From: Schistocerca nitens
Lineage: Eukaryota; Arthropoda; Insecta; Orthoptera; Acrididae
NCBI RefSeq assembly: GCF_023898315.1
Contig: NC_064614.1
Span: 76,458,501 to 76,522,500 of the forward strand
DNA: 64,000 bases
Direction of reading: 5' to 3'
Shown here: positions 1-12,168 of the stretch, in pieces
Layout: each line of letters begins with the position of its first letter
Position numbering within the stretch: position 1 is the first letter of the stretch
Notes under the pieces: generated by a model
The model's input: only the letters and a program-made list of their open reading frames with translations
What the model was told of the DNA's origin: nothing
The model's database searches: none
Translations under genes and position numbers: made by a program

Positions 1-810
1 ACTACAGTTTCAAGATAATTATTGTGGTTTCTTTATTGTTATATTGCCTCTTAAATGTCTTATAAATTATATAATGAGACCAGTGATGAAAAAACTATAA
101 ATTAAAAATTGTGTGTTGGCGGGATCCACTTGCCGTGCGCGGACGCTAAACACATGACAACGATGAAAACTTACAACCGCCACTTTTTTACAGATACATC
201 ATTTTCATAATAGACGCTGAAATTTCTCTTGCGATTTTCTCGGACACGCCTGAGTAGTGCACCTTACTACTAATACATTACGTCGTTTTAATGGCCTATT
301 AAAGGTGTACAAAGTTTGAAGTAAATCTCTGATTCCAACGTCGTGGCGTCCCCTTGTCCGTATGAGAAAGGTCACGCGTAGGGTAGGTAGTCTCTTTTAT
401 AGATCTATTGCATCTTGTAAGTGTTCAAATAACTTACGGGAATGCAGCCGGGTGACGTCGTCGACAACCACCGATATTTCAACAAGAGCACACCTTACCA
501 TTTACAAGGCAAAACAGAAGAAAGTAAGCGCTATGAAAGCGAATTTAAAACTTTGGTTTCCACAGAACCCCGTCAAGATGACACACATACGCAAACTGTA
601 AGTCATTTGAACATTCTATACGGCAGGAGAAACTAAGGTCTCACTCTGTTTGGATCTAAGGGGAGCAATTATACACATCAAGAAAAGTTATGTATCACAT
701 CGGTTCCCAGAACTCCTGAAGGCAGACGTTGACTGTGGATATTCTATCACAGACACAGTGCCCTGGACTGTTCAGAGATGTCACTAAGCCCGCCCAAAGA
801 TGTAATCAAC
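1..810. other. unrecognised AT-rich stretch
   Basis: No gene, RNA or mobile element is recognised. Two short open frames near 360-640 overlap each other and have no known motif. The right part may be the 5' flank of the Tc1 relic that follows, but I could not identify a terminal inverted repeat. Confidence 0.4.
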
Positions 811-892
811 CATGAATGAGCAGAACTTATTACACGGAGGGGTCCGGACAGCTGATCAGTTCCAGGCATTCCACCAGGAATGTAGTTCAACC

Positions 893-1858
893 ATGTCTAG
901 ACGATCAATGTTGCGGTTCGATCGCGTCCGCATTGTTACTGTGTGCCAGAAAGGGCTCTCAATAGGGGAAATGTCCAGGCGTCTCGGAGCGAACCAAAGC
1001 GATGTTGTTCGTACATGGACGAGATACAGAGAGACAGGAACTGTCGATGACATGCCTCACTCAGGCCGCCCAAGGGCTGCTATTGCAGTGGATGACCGCT
1101 ACCTACGGATTATGGCTCGGAGGAACGCTGACAGCAACGCCACCATGTTCAATAATGCTTTCGTGCAGCCACAGGACGTCGTGTTTACGACTCAAACTGT
1201 GCGAAATAGGCTGCATTATCCGTAAGTTCACTCCCGACGTCCATGGCGAGGTCCATCTTTGCAATCACGACACTGTGCAGCGCGGTACAGATAGGCCCAA
1301 CAACTTCACGTTCTCTTCAGTGATGAGTGTCACAAATGCCTTCAACCCGACAATCACCGGAGACGTGTTTGGAGGCAACCCGGTCACGCTGAACGCCTCA
1401 GACACACTGTTCAGTGAGTGCAGCAAAGTGGAGGTTCCCTGCTGTTTTGGGGTGGCATTATGTGGGGCCGACATAAGCCGCTGGTGGTCAAGAAAGGTGC
1501 CGTAACGCCTGTACAATACGTGAATGTCACCCTCCGACCGATAGTGAATCCGTAACGGCTGCGTATTGGGGAGACATTCGTCTTCATGGGCGACAATTCG
1601 CGACCCCATCGTGCACATCTTGTGAATGACGTCCTTCGGGATAACGACATCGCTCGACTAGTGTGTTCAGCATGTTCTGCAGGCATGAACCCAATCGAAC
1701 ATGCCTGGGATAGATCGAAACGGGCTTTTTATGGACGACGTGATCCACCAACCACTCTGAGGGATCTACGCCGAATCATCGTTGAGGAGTGGGACAATCT
1801 GGACCAACAGTGCCTTGATGAACTTGTGGATAGTATGCCACGACGAATACAGGCATGA
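893..1858 (+). pseudogene. Tc1-like transposase relic
   Basis: Decayed transposase of a Tc1/mariner-superfamily cut-and-paste DNA transposon. The first 110 or so codons form a helix-turn-helix region (SRRLGANQSDVVRTW, then SGRP as the GRPR-like motif). Frameshifts near 1220 and 1300 break the middle, where a serine-aspartate-glutamate block survives out of frame near 1318. From 1586 a single frame carries the second catalytic aspartate in GDNSRPHRAH, then NPIEHAWDRSKRA with the catalytic glutamate, and a typical C-terminal tail ending in DSMPRRIQA. Length is right for the family (about 340 codons), but the gene cannot be translated. The 3' noncoding part probably runs to about 2085; no inverted repeats were found. 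It differs clearly from the five-copy family elsewhere in the window. Confidence 0.85.
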
Positions 1859-2130
1859 ATCAATGGAAGAGCACGTTCTGCTGTGTATTAGAGGTACCAG
1901 TGTGTACAGCAATCTGGACCACCCTCGCTGAAGGTCTCGTTGTATGGTGGTACAACATGCAATGTGTGGTTTTCATGAGCTGTAAAAAGGGCGGAAATAA
2001 TGTTTATGTTGATCTCTATTCCAATTTTCTGTACAGGTTCCGAACTTTCGGAACCGAGGTGATGCAATTTTTTCGATTTGTGTATATCGTTGCTCCCCTA
2101 GGCTGGATAAACTTCGTAGCAGTAAAGTAA

Positions 2131-2918
2131 GACTGCAGTGTGCGTTGTCGTTCTTACTGTGTCTTGATCAATCTATTGTTTCAACGCTCTGCATCATACT
2201 ATTTCTCTTGCCGACACTCGCATCAAGCCACGTGCTGGCCTAGCTCTTGTTCGCGAAAGGATACATTACACTCTTCTACAGTTGGAATTTGTTTACAAGG
2301 TATTGTTTCGGCTTTATTTAATGAGAGCTTCTAAAATTTCAGCTTTTTCTTGGGTTTGGCTGGACGGTGCTTCATCGTCGTGGACTGACTGTGAATTTCA
2401 TTCTCCAAGTTTTACCAAGTTTCATGTGAAACTTCACGAAAATTCGTTTCTCTGTTACTTCACTTATCATTTTTTCGACAAAACAAAATAACAACTGTTT
2501 CACAAACGAAGGCCACGGCCACACAGATTTGTCTACAGACACGAGAAATGTCAAATTCCAGTGCGAAGGCTTCACACTTCACAGCTATTGGTCGTTCATC
2601 TTACTATGTGACAACATCGATCCCTTATTTTATAGCCGCGCGTCATATACATTATTTGTTCGTGGTACTTATCAAAAAACCTGATTCTGCAGAAGTGCTG
2701 TTACTACAACTACTCTGTACCATTACACAACTACAATAAAACCCTTTAACTAATTACCCAACTGCAAATACTGCCATTAGTAATGCAGATTGTGTCTGTT
2801 CTGATGTGTCCCATTTATTTTGTCAAAGCTGTAACGCCTAATGTGCGATCTTATGTTAACAATTTCGTACTAGCTTGAGTTCTAAGTACCATCCGTACTT
2901 TCATTTGATAGCCTTTCC
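2131..2918. other. unrecognised stretch
   Basis: Short open frames only, none with a recognisable motif. It ends exactly at the TTAA target duplication of the next element. Confidence 0.35.
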
Positions 2919-2922
2919 TTAA

Positions 2923-4359
2923 GGGGCTCCGGAACGCCCTATACTTGCAATGTTAAAATAACGCTTATAAATTACATCTTTCCTCACAAAGTATTTGAGG
3001 TAGGAAGTTGAACTTTTTACAGATTATTTATTGGAATATGGACTACAACTTAACACAGGGATTTTACAAAATTTTAGTTCAGTTATTAAAGATGATTTTT
3101 TTTCAATTGTAATAAAAAGTCACAACATTTTTTGCAATTTTTTATTTATATATTCAAAAATATACAGTTTTTTGGAAAAAGGCTGTGTTAAATTATGCAG
3201 AAGGTACTGTGTAACATTTACTGAAAGTTTGAAACAAATATGTTTGGAAGATCCTTAGAAAACATGTAATTAGTATGAGAAAATAAAAGTTTTGGGAATC
3301 GAGCGACAAGGATTGGATTAACTTTTTAGTGCAATCCAGGTCCATAGGATGGGTTATCTTCATCCTCTGCAAACTCCTCCTGCAGCTTCCTCTTGTTCCT
3401 CCTCCTGTTTACTCTTGCTTGTATTTCTAGACTCTTTACAGCCCTGTCTGCAGCCCGAAGGCGTTCCTTGTCTAAAGCAAGCATCGCTCGTACCATGTTA
3501 GAACCTACCTTCAGTCCCATATTTCTAAATACCTTGCACCTTACAATGTTGCCATCATTGAAAGTCGCAACAGCATCATACACACCAAAGTGAAGTGTTT
3601 CTATTCCAACAAATACAGTCATGGGGATTCTCGAAAATATAACACTATTTACACTTTCATTGGGGTTTTGAGTTTTTCCGTGAATACACTTTTTCAACAG
3701 TTCAGGTGCTGCTAAGTCTCTGAAAATAGGTTTTATCACCTCCATTATTGCATGAGGCAGACTATGCTTATGAGTGTACACTTCACCAGTTAGCAATCCT
3801 TTGTTATATTTACACCAACTGTCTTCTTCTTTGGGACACAAGCTATGTTGGGGATTTTCATCGTCTTTATTGTTTACAGTAATAACACATACCTTTGGCT
3901 TTCCAACATTTCTCCTTTTCTTAAAAGCCTTCAGAGGATTTCTAATAACTTTACTTTTACTCATTATTATACTTCAACAAAACAGAGACTCAAGAAACAG
4001 AATTAATTACGAATATTTTCGAGATAACGACAGAGTAAATAAACATGAAACAATCGACAATCACACCAGCGATATATATTGAACCATCACAGGTTAGCCA
4101 CAACACATAATTTATCTCACATCACTAAAATGTACCTGATGAACACGGACGTTAATAATAACACCATTTGACAGCAGTTTAACAGCGCCACAGTGGGTCA
4201 AGCCCATGTAGAACACATTTAAAAAAAAATTTAAAAATAGTTGTAGTCTTCGGAATTGAATAAATTATATATCTATTAAAAGGTAATAGGCTGCAGATTC
4301 AGAAAACGCAAAAAAGTAAAAATTGAACTTTTCATGATTTTGAGCCTTTCCGGAGCCCC
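2923..4359 (-). mobile_element. TTAA-target transposon, Kolobok-like, 1.44 kb
   Basis: Bounded by perfect TTAA duplications at 2919-2922 and 4360-4363. The ends are inverted copies of GGGGCTCCGGAA (12 bp exact, then diverging). TTAA target duplication is a property of Kolobok and piggyBac elements. The internal protein is not piggyBac-like, so Kolobok is the better assignment (inference). At 1.44 kb with only a C-terminal transposase fragment, it looks like an internally deleted, non-autonomous copy. Much of the rest is AT-rich noncoding DNA. Confidence 0.75.
3326..3964 (-). pseudogene. C-terminal fragment of Mutator/Kolobok-like transposase (212 codons)
   Basis: Open frame of 212 codons, starting at an ATG, inside the TTAA-flanked element. 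The protein has a basic N-terminus (NPLKAFKKRR), then DSWCKYNKG, a KHSLP segment, ELLKKCIHGKTQNPNES, and VFVGIETLHFGVYDAVATFNDG, followed by a charged basic tail (RRRNKRKLQEE). I recognise this order (DSWC, LLKKC.HG.TQN.NES, GVYDAV..FN.G) from invertebrate proteins annotated as Mutator-like transposase domain; that is recall, not a search. Family members are several hundred residues longer at the N-terminus, and that part, including most catalytic residues, is absent. The surviving frame has no stops, so the copy is either young or retained. It is probably not a functional enzyme alone; a DNA-binding or regulatory role cannot be excluded. Confidence 0.65.
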
Positions 4360-4363
4360 TTAA

Positions 4364-5101
4364 CCAAAACAGGGCTTCCCTTCTTCCGATTTTCAAGTTT
4401 GATGGTTATATTCCTAGATTTACTAACAATGTGCTATTCAGGGTGGTGCAATAAGCGTCAGTTAATCTATGTAACATTGCTCATTGTACTCTTCTAACTT
4501 TTTCTGGCATTATACGCTGCTATCTATGTGACCCAAACGCTCGCTTTCATATCGTAAGACTGACGCTAATGTAGACTAGTGACATGCCCCGATTGTTTTC
4601 AAAGGTATTCGAAAATGCTTGTTTGCGATGTTTGTAATTTTATTCAGCACGTCTGTTCATTTTTTGACTACCTTCTCTATATCATGTGCAAAATTACGTC
4701 ATGAATCTACAAACATTCCTTGATAACTCGTTGCTACGCCTCTTCTAATTGCCCCTTGCTAAGTTCCACCTCACAAGAGTTATGTAGTTTTGAGAGGCGC
4801 TACTGTCAATTTGATACTTCGACACCATCCTTCAATTTCATGGAGCACTGCATTATATTTGTCTTCATTAATTCTTCTGGAGTCACCCCTTACGCCGGAC
4901 AAAACATCATCTTCAAGTGCTACCAGCCGTCTTACGTTTCCACTGCCATGTAACTTTTCTAGAATGGGCTCTGAGGATGCATCCTAAAACTTCAGACAAC
5001 ACACTCATCCATGCTGACAGGTATTTAATATGGTCGTCATTTCCTTCTCTGGGCACGCTAAAGATGTGTGCCTCCCACGGCAGCAGTCTCTCGGGCAGTT
5101 G
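4364..5101. other. unrecognised stretch
   Basis: Nothing recognised between the TTAA element and the first SINE. Short overlapping open frames only. Confidence 0.35.
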
Positions 5102-5110
5102 AACAGCGCA

Positions 5111-5300
5111 CCGCTCGGGGTGGCCGAGCGGTTCTACGCGCTACAGTCTGGAACCGCGGGACCGCTACGGTCGCAGGTTCGAATCCTGCCTCGGGCATGG
5201 ATGTGTGTGATGTCTTTACTTTAGTTAGGTTTAAGAAGTTCTAAGTTCTAGGGAACTGATGACCTTAGAAGTTAAGTCCCATAGTGCTCAGAGCCATTTC
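5111..5300 (+). repeat. SINE-A (class II tRNA-derived), copy 1
   Basis: The head resembles a class II (Leu/Ser-type) tRNA: A-box-like TGGCCGAGCGG, a long variable-arm hairpin around CCGCTACGG, and B box GGTTCGAATCC. The family tail follows (TTAGTTAGGTTTAA, AAGTTCTAGG, CATAGTGCTCAGAGCCATTT). Nine-bp target duplications AACAGCGCA lie at 5102-5110 and 5301-5309, so this is a complete retroposed copy. It is not a tRNA gene: the acceptor stem does not close and a 110-bp tail is attached. Confidence 0.93.
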
Positions 5301-5309
5301 AACAGCGCA

Positions 5310-8116
5310 TCTGGACTCTCCAAGGCGGCCAAAGACAGACGGCCACCGTCCGTTATCGAAAGCACCGGTGATATGACTTATTAACTGCGTCTACGGATGA
5401 CTTGTCTCTTCTAAACCTGTACATGAGATGTTTCGTCCCGTGTAGCAACCAATGATCCTGTAACTTCTTGCATATTATTATTATTTTTTTTTAATTTCGT
5501 ACCGAGAGCGTTCGGAAGACAAATTGATCTGTAGGATTTGAGGACCATTGGATCCTTGCCTTGCATCTATTAATAATCACCATCTCAGCATTCTTCCACT
5601 GTGCAGAAACCTTTCCTTCCGAGGGATACTCGTTGTACAGTTACCACAAGAAAATATCTAACTAGTCACATAGGGCATGGATTGGCAGATAGGGGAAAAA
5701 AAACCTCTTTCCATGGTAAAGTTGTCTTTGTTCACACAAAACCACAAATCGTTAGAAGAAAATAATTTGTATACACTACGGTTAGTAAACTATAACGTTG
5801 AATCCTGCCTGGATCTAATTATTATTTTCTTTTGTTTCAGGTAAGTTTCCATGGACGCTTATGGGTACTCCCTACAGCAGCAGGGCTGGGGATAGCTCAA
5901 GACGAACGCTGTGGCCGATCTGCGAAGACAACGCAATGAACAGAAGTAAGATACAGCGACGGTATCTAAGGCTCAGGCTTGGTGATTGCAGTAAAGATAA
6001 CGTAACGTATTAATTTTCCGCTAGCATCGAGACACAAAATTTACTTTCTTATGACCTGACGCAGGTAGGTATTTCCAAATCAAAATGAGTATGTTAGAAT
6101 TACTTCCGTATTGGATCTTCTTAAAATGCTATTCAGCTTTCCATAAATCTTCATTACTTTTGCACCAGCTGTATATCCTGTTAATCTGTTCACAGAGGTA
6201 GTTATTTGACTTAACAGTTACCGCTTGTCTTGCTTAGTTTGACCCAGAAATGATATGCGGTCTGAAAATTTTACAACTATACACTATATCCTACATCTCT
6301 CGCAAGTTGATTCACCGTCTTACATTTGAAAGCTAACTCATGTTTCTTAAATTAACTACTCGAAGCAAGAGAAATATGACTTTCTTGCAACTGAACTGAT
6401 TGTATCTGGTTGTTTTTTTCCGACAAGCCTTAGTAGAAACGAATCAAATTATAATTTACGCGACCGCTACATTCAATTTTCGCAAGTGCAACAGTAAACA
6501 GACTCAGAAATCTCACAAATTGTAACCACTTATGAGGCGACTCATAATTACGATCAACCTTCATGGCACAAACAATCCTTCCCATTTAACTATCTTTCAG
6601 GAGCTATACAGCGTCCAGTTAATCTGTGGCGAAGCACTGTACAATTCATGATGTTAAATTTGATCTTCGGTAAGCAATAGATCCTCAAAAAAGTTGGGCT
6701 CATAGAAAGAGATACTACACAGAACCAAACAGAGCTTTACAGGTTTAAATTTTAGTTGTTAATCGACCTATGTTGCCTTAATATCGTTGGCATAATGACA
6801 AAATTAAAAAATAAAGCATGAAAGGTAACGATTTGGAGTACCTTATATGTCAATAATAGCATACAAATATATACAATATAAAAACGTTCAATAAAAAATT
6901 TGACGCAATATTGTAATAAAAATTCGGACAGCTATTGGCTAAGTATTTTTTCAAGTGTTTATGCCATGTATATAAAATCTGTACTACTATGTAAGGGCAA
7001 TTCTTTGTTTAACGTTGTTGCCATAAACCTCAAAAAATTATTAACTGTTTTACTCCAAATATCTACACGATGCTCTAATAAAAGTTCAGATGGACAAAAA
7101 CTACGTATAGCCTTTCTCCGTCTGAATACATATTAGAGAATCCTGTAAAAATTCCAAGTAAATGGAATAAGAATTTCTCGACATGTTTCCTTGGTCCTCT
7201 AATAATTATTGAGACAGACGTTGAATAAATACTGTTTTAAACAATAAAGTACAAGTTTCGTGTTAAAACGGACTGAGAGAATGAAAATGCTAAGTATGCT
7301 GTGATGTGAAAGTGTGCGGTTATGTGTCCCTTCTGCAGTTTTAACTACAATAGTGGGGCATTTAAATAATTTGACAAATTGTTTCTCCAAGATATATTAT
7401 TTTCCCTTAGATATAATTTCAAGCAAAGCTAGTATACACCACTACATGCTGCTCTTTTCCTGTTTTTTTTTTCTCTCTTTTGTCTGAGTTGGTTTTCACA
7501 GAAAATAGGAAACCTTTATTTTTGGTTTATTGGCATCTAAAATACTATTACGGAATACGAATCATCCGAAATTTTGAATTCTTACCCGTTTACAGACTAC
7601 AAACATGTGAAATACTGTCAATGAAACTACTATTTTCACAGATCAAGCACCAGGAGAAGTCTCTCATGCCTTATGTACCAACGATTCCAATCGGTTTACC
7701 TATTCATATTAAGCGACATCTACTACCAACCAAGTATTTGTTGTCAAAAGCAATCAACAGACTGAAAGATCAATGGGAAGGGGAAGAGGAGGTAAACATA
7801 AAGAGGGGAGGAATAGCGCACTCGGTTGAGGACAGTCTATTTTGCCTTCATTATTACAATGTATGCTACTTTAAACCAACAATGGGCTTTTGCTGTTTTA
7901 AAGTAAGCTTTCCGTCAACAGTGGGTATCATTGTTATTTCTCTGCTAAAGTTATTTGGTTGGAGACTGTCAATAGAAGTGGGGGTTTTTCAAAAGCCTGC
8001 TGGTAATCTCTATTTTCATTTTTGTGGCTTCATATAAGGTAACAATCACTGTCATTTTACGGATGGCGCATAATTTAATACTGTGCTATTTTTGGTACTT
8101 ATTAAGGTGAAAATAG
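5310..8116. other. long AT-rich stretch without recognised genes
   Basis: No TE or host gene is recognised. It holds the acceptor/donor motif at 5827-5846, annotated separately. A 185-codon open frame at 7480-8037 lies just upstream of the piggyBac remnant; its translation resembles no family I know and lacks low-complexity bias. I do not call it a gene. Confidence 0.4.
5827..5846 (+). promoter_or_regulatory. candidate recursive splice site (acceptor fused to donor)
   Basis: A pyrimidine-rich tract ending in TTTCAG is followed immediately by GTAAGT, giving a 3' splice site joined to a consensus 5' splice site with no exon between. In Drosophila such zero-length exons are ratchet points that remove very large introns in steps. 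Here the motif is seen but use is inference: no host exon is identified nearby, and one such match could arise by chance in 64 kb. Confidence 0.35.
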
Positions 8117-8268
8117 TTGATGACTTTTGGGTCCCAGAGCAAGAAAACTTGCAGTCCTCGTTTGAGGACATTGGGCGTTTCTGTGGTTAATGTTATATAT
8201 TTCGATGTTTTAGATTTCTTTGCCATTGCTCGCCATGTTTTTAAGACTACTGAAGAGGCAGTAGAATG

Positions 8269-10101
8269 CGTATTTTCTGAAGAAATAGAAGCAGACATAG
8301 AAGCTCTACCTTCAGATGCACATGAACAGACCGATGAGGAAAATATTGAAGATTACTTGTTAGGAAATACGTATATAAGCGATACTGCAGGTGCTACTGA
8401 AATTTTACATGATAGAGACAATGAAGACATTCCTCGCGTTTCTTCTAAAAGAGCCCGTAACGAGGAAGTTAAATGGTGTGGTCTGGTTCCAAAATATTAA
8501 TTTCCTGGCTTAGGGAAGAAAGCTTCTTGTCTGTCGGATGAACTAAAAGAGAAGTTTTGTGGTCTCACTGCCATGCAGGTCTTTGATGAAATCTTTTCGG
8601 AAGACGTTTCCAGCATGATTGCAGAGGAAACTGGAAAATATACTAAGGAGTGTGAAAATAAAATAAAATTTTCAGCTTTACCTGATGATATTCATGTATT
8701 TGTCGGGTTCTTGATCTTTGCTGGCTATCATAAATTGACCACAATTCAGTGTTAATAGAAAGGCAAATGAAAACAAGAGTGACAAATCTTTCAAAATAAA
8801 ACTATTAGCAGCGGCTATGGTAAAAAAATTCAATAATGGGGAGTCTTCCAGGAAAATCTGGCAGTTGATGAAATCATTGTGAGGTACTATGGACATCGCC
8901 TTATAAAGCAGTTTATCAGACTGAAGACCATGAGCTTTGGATATAAACTTTGAGCCTTATGTGGTACTGATGGCTACTGTTACAGTTTCTTACTGTGCTG
9001 CGGGAATGATCAGAATGATGAAAATGAAAATTTCCCATTGGGTTCCAAAGTAGTTTTGAAAATGTTGTCAATTATTGATGAGCCGAACAGTTGCAAAGTA
9101 TATTTTGACTATTATTTTACTAGTCAAGACCGGCTCGTCCAACTGAACGAACTGTGATTCTGTGCAAGTGGAAATATAACAGAAAGCAGAAGAAGGAAGT
9201 GCTCCCTATCACCAGATAATGTTATGAAGAAGAAAGAAAGGGGATATTTTGAGTTCAGATTTGACAAGAGAAGGAAGTTCTGAGCATAAAATGGAATCAC
9301 AACAAATGTACTACACTAGCAAATAATCTCGACAGTGTGCTTTCTACCGTCAATGTCCAACGTTGAAATTAACCTCAAAAGGAAAAAGTCGGTGTTCCAC
9401 AACTACATGCATTGTATATGTACAAGAATTTCATGGGAGGCGTCGGTCTTTACTGCTGGCTAAATGTAAATGTCGTGTGACTACGGCCTCCCGTCGGGTA
9501 GACCGTTCGCCGAGTGCAAGTCTTTCAATTTGATGCCACTTCAGCGACTTGCGCGTAGATGGGGATGAGATGATGATGATTAGGACAACACAGCACCCAG
9601 TCCCTGAGCGGAGAAAATCTCCGACCCAGCCGGGAATCGAACCCGGGCCCTTAGGATTGACATTCTGTCACGCTGACCACTCAGCTACCGGGGGCGGCTG
9701 GCTAACAGAGAAACATACCAAAAAGTGCGTGGTAAAAAATGGTACTGGTACGAGGATGGTAAATATGACTTGTGAATGCAAGCTTGACCTTTAAGAGATG
9801 CAATGAGGGAACTTTTCTTTCAGTGAAACAATTCCGAAGACAGACTGTGAGAACGTACCTGAAGAAAGGTCTTCAAATAAGGTCAGTTAAGGAAAGACCA
9901 ACAACACTCATCTCACTTTCCAGGAGTAATGTACCACATACACAATATGACCAGAAACTGCACGTGATCCAGAAGCGTGAAAAGCAAAGACGATGCCGTT
10001 ATGAGAAATGCAAAGAAATGCCTAAAACATGTTTCTGGAACGCTGTCTATGGAATGCTTTCCCAAATATCATATCAAACATTAACAAAATTACAATTCTG
10101 A
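8269..10101 (+). pseudogene. piggyBac-like transposase, dead
   Basis: Decayed transposase of a piggyBac-type element, which moves by TTAA-specific cut-and-paste. In order: an acidic N-terminal region (SDAHEQTDEENIEDYLL, 8300-8360), the dimerisation region around FDEIFSEDVSSMIAEETG and AGYHKL (8580-8740), AVDEIIVRYYGHR with the first catalytic Asp (8860-8900), GSKVVLKMLSIID and YFDYYFTSQD with the second (9040-9130), and KWNHN (9290) where the family has KWNDN, so the third Asp has become His. The C-terminal Cys-rich domain follows at 9772-10101 (RRCRYEKC, CFWN). A stop at 8498 and several frameshifts break the frame, and a SINE interrupts it at 9464-9696. Element ends were not fixed. Confidence 0.85.
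9464..9696 (-). repeat. SINE-B (tRNA-derived) inserted in piggyBac
   Basis: On the minus strand: A-box-like TAGCTGAGTGGTC, B box GGGTTCGATTCCCG, then a tail with (ATC) repeats and GAAGTGGCATCAAATTGAAA. Perfect 9-bp target duplications GCTGGCTAA flank it at 9455-9463 and 9697-9705. Removing the insert and one duplication rejoins piggyBac sequence that reads GWLTEKHTKK, confirming insertion into the transposase gene. Confidence 0.9.
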
Positions 10102-10746
10102 GAATTTTTAGGTTAAAACTTCTGCAAAAGTTACTTTACGTAAAATAAATAACAGTTCTGAAATGCTATTTTGAGTTTATTATTACCAATTTCTTTATGC
10201 TTTCTCAATTTTCCTAGTAAGCAGTATAATGGAAAAACAACCGCCAAACACCCAGCGTCCTCGATGAGGACGGCCAAAAATTTCAGGTTTAGGAAACAAG
10301 AGAACAAAATTTCTTTATATTTCCCTAAATTAGGTTACCAGGACACAGTTTTATAAAAATACATAATATATGTTAACCAAAAATAAATTTGGCGCCGATA
10401 TATTAGTAGAGGCACATCATGTAGCAATAATCATTAGCACTATATAAGCAACTTTCATCGTTAAAAAACCCACTCAATCATCATGTTTTGAGTATAGCAT
10501 ACGTTTGAATAATAAGAAGCTTGTTTACTAAAATTCAAGGTTTCTTTATGTAAACTTCCTATTCAAACACTGCTAAGATATGAATGATTCAAACAGTTTG
10601 AAAGATGACAACAAAGTGGAAAAGTGTAATAAGGTTTTCATCACAATACGACCACTGCAGATGCTAAACTGGATGCCTAGTAAGTGATTTAGCCGAAACT
10701 ACTTTGTGTTTTGTGATATCATTGGCGTATATGTATTTTCTTAATA
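10102..10746. other. unrecognised stretch
   Basis: AT-rich. A small hairpin-like sequence (GTCCTCGATGAGGAC, 10257-10271) resembles one at 8151-8165 in inverted orientation and could be subterminal repeats of the piggyBac element, but the match is short. Confidence 0.3.
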
Positions 10747-12168
10747 CACTCCTGGAAATGGAAAAAAGAACACATTGACACCGGTGTGTCAGACCCACCA
10801 TACTTGCTCCGGACACTGCGAGAGGGCTGTACAAGCAATGATCACACGTACGGCACAGCGGACACACCAGGAACCGCGGTGTTGGCCGTCGAATGGCGCT
10901 AGCTGCGCAGCATTTGTGCACCGCCGCCGTCAGTGTCAGCCAGTTTGCCGTGGCATACGGAGCTCCATCGCAGTCTTTAACACTGGTAGCATGCCGCGAC
11001 AGCGTGGACGTGAACCGTATGTGCAGTTGACGGACTTTGAGCGAGGGCGTATAGTGGGCATGCGGGAGGCCGGGTGGACGTACCGCCGAATTGCTCAACA
11101 CGTGGGGCGTGAGGTCTCCACAGTACATCGATGTTGTCGCCAGTGGTCGGCGGAAGGTGCACGTGCCCGTTGACCTGGGACCGGACCGCAGCGACGCACG
11201 GATGCACGCCAAGACCGTAGGATCCTACGCAGTGCCGTAGGGGACCGCACCGCCACTTCCCAGCAAATTAGGGACACTGTTGCTCCTGGGGTATCGGCGA
11301 GGACCATTCGCAACCGTCTCCATGAAGCTGGGCTACGGTCCCGCACACCGATAGGCCGTCTTCCGCTCACGCCCCAACATCGTGCAGCCCGCCTCCAGTG
11401 GTGTCGCGACAGGCGCGAATGGAGGGACGAATGGAGACGTGTCGTCTTCAGCGATGAGAGTCGCTTCTGCCTTGGTGCCAATGATGGTCGTATGCGTGTT
11501 TGGCGCCGTGCAGGTGAGCGCCACAATCAGGACTGCATACGACCGAGGCACACAGGGCCAACACCCGGCATCATGGTGTGGGAAGCGATCTCCTACACCG
11601 GCCGTACACCACTGGTGATCGTCGAGGGGACACTGAATAGTGCACGGTACATCCAAACCGTCATCGAACCCATCGTTCTACCATTCCTAGACCGGCAAGG
11701 GAACTTGCTGTTCCAACAGGACAATGCACGTCCGCATGTATCCCGTGCCACCCAACGTGCTCTAGAAGGTGTAAGTCAACTACCCTGGCCAGCAAGATCT
11801 CCGGATCTGTCCCCCATTGAGCATGTTTGGGACTGGATGAAGCGTCGTCTCACGCGGTCTGCACGTCCAGCACGAACGCTGGTCCAACTGAGGCGCCAGG
11901 TGGAAATGGCATGGCAAGCCGTTCCACAGGACCACATCCAGCATCTCTACGATCGTCTCCATGGGAGAATAGCAGCCTGCATTGCTGCGAAAGGTGGATA
12001 TACACTGTACTAGTGCCGACATTGTGCATGCTCTGTTGCCTGTGTCTATGTGCCTGTGGTTCTGTCAGTGTGATCATGTGATGTATCTGACCCCAGGAAT
12101 GTGTCAATAAAGTTTCCCCTTCCTGGGACAATGAATTCACGGTGTTCTTATTTCAATTTCCAGGAGTG
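10747..12168 (+). mobile_element. Tc1-like transposon, copy A
   Basis: 1422 bp, flanked by TA on both sides. The ends are inverted repeats: CACTCCTGGAAATGGAAA on the left, and on the right the complement of CACTCCTGGAAATTGAAA. It shares length and nearly every base with copies C, D and E. It carries one transposase frame and a CAATAAAG-type polyadenylation signal just before the right repeat. Confidence 0.95.
10991..12013 (+). pseudogene. Tc1-like transposase, copy A, stop at codon 61
   Basis: Same 340-codon gene as the intact copy at 30672-31694, starting at the ATG of MPRQRGREPY. The only clear lesion is TGA at 11171-11173 in place of CGA (Arg61), a C-to-T change at a CpG. The frame is open again to TAG at 12013. 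DNA-binding helices lie before the stop; the DDE residues after it are all present but could be made only by read-through or internal initiation. Copy B has the identical stop. Confidence 0.93.

Noticed and set aside
5111..5205. tRNA-like sequences with A and B boxes (here and in other SINE copies) as real tRNA genes
   Set aside because: Acceptor stems do not close, each head is fused to a conserved tail, and target duplications flank the whole unit: these are SINEs.
7480..8037. 185-codon frame as a host gene
   Set aside because: No family similarity, no codon or splice evidence, and AT-rich surroundings; kept only as a note.
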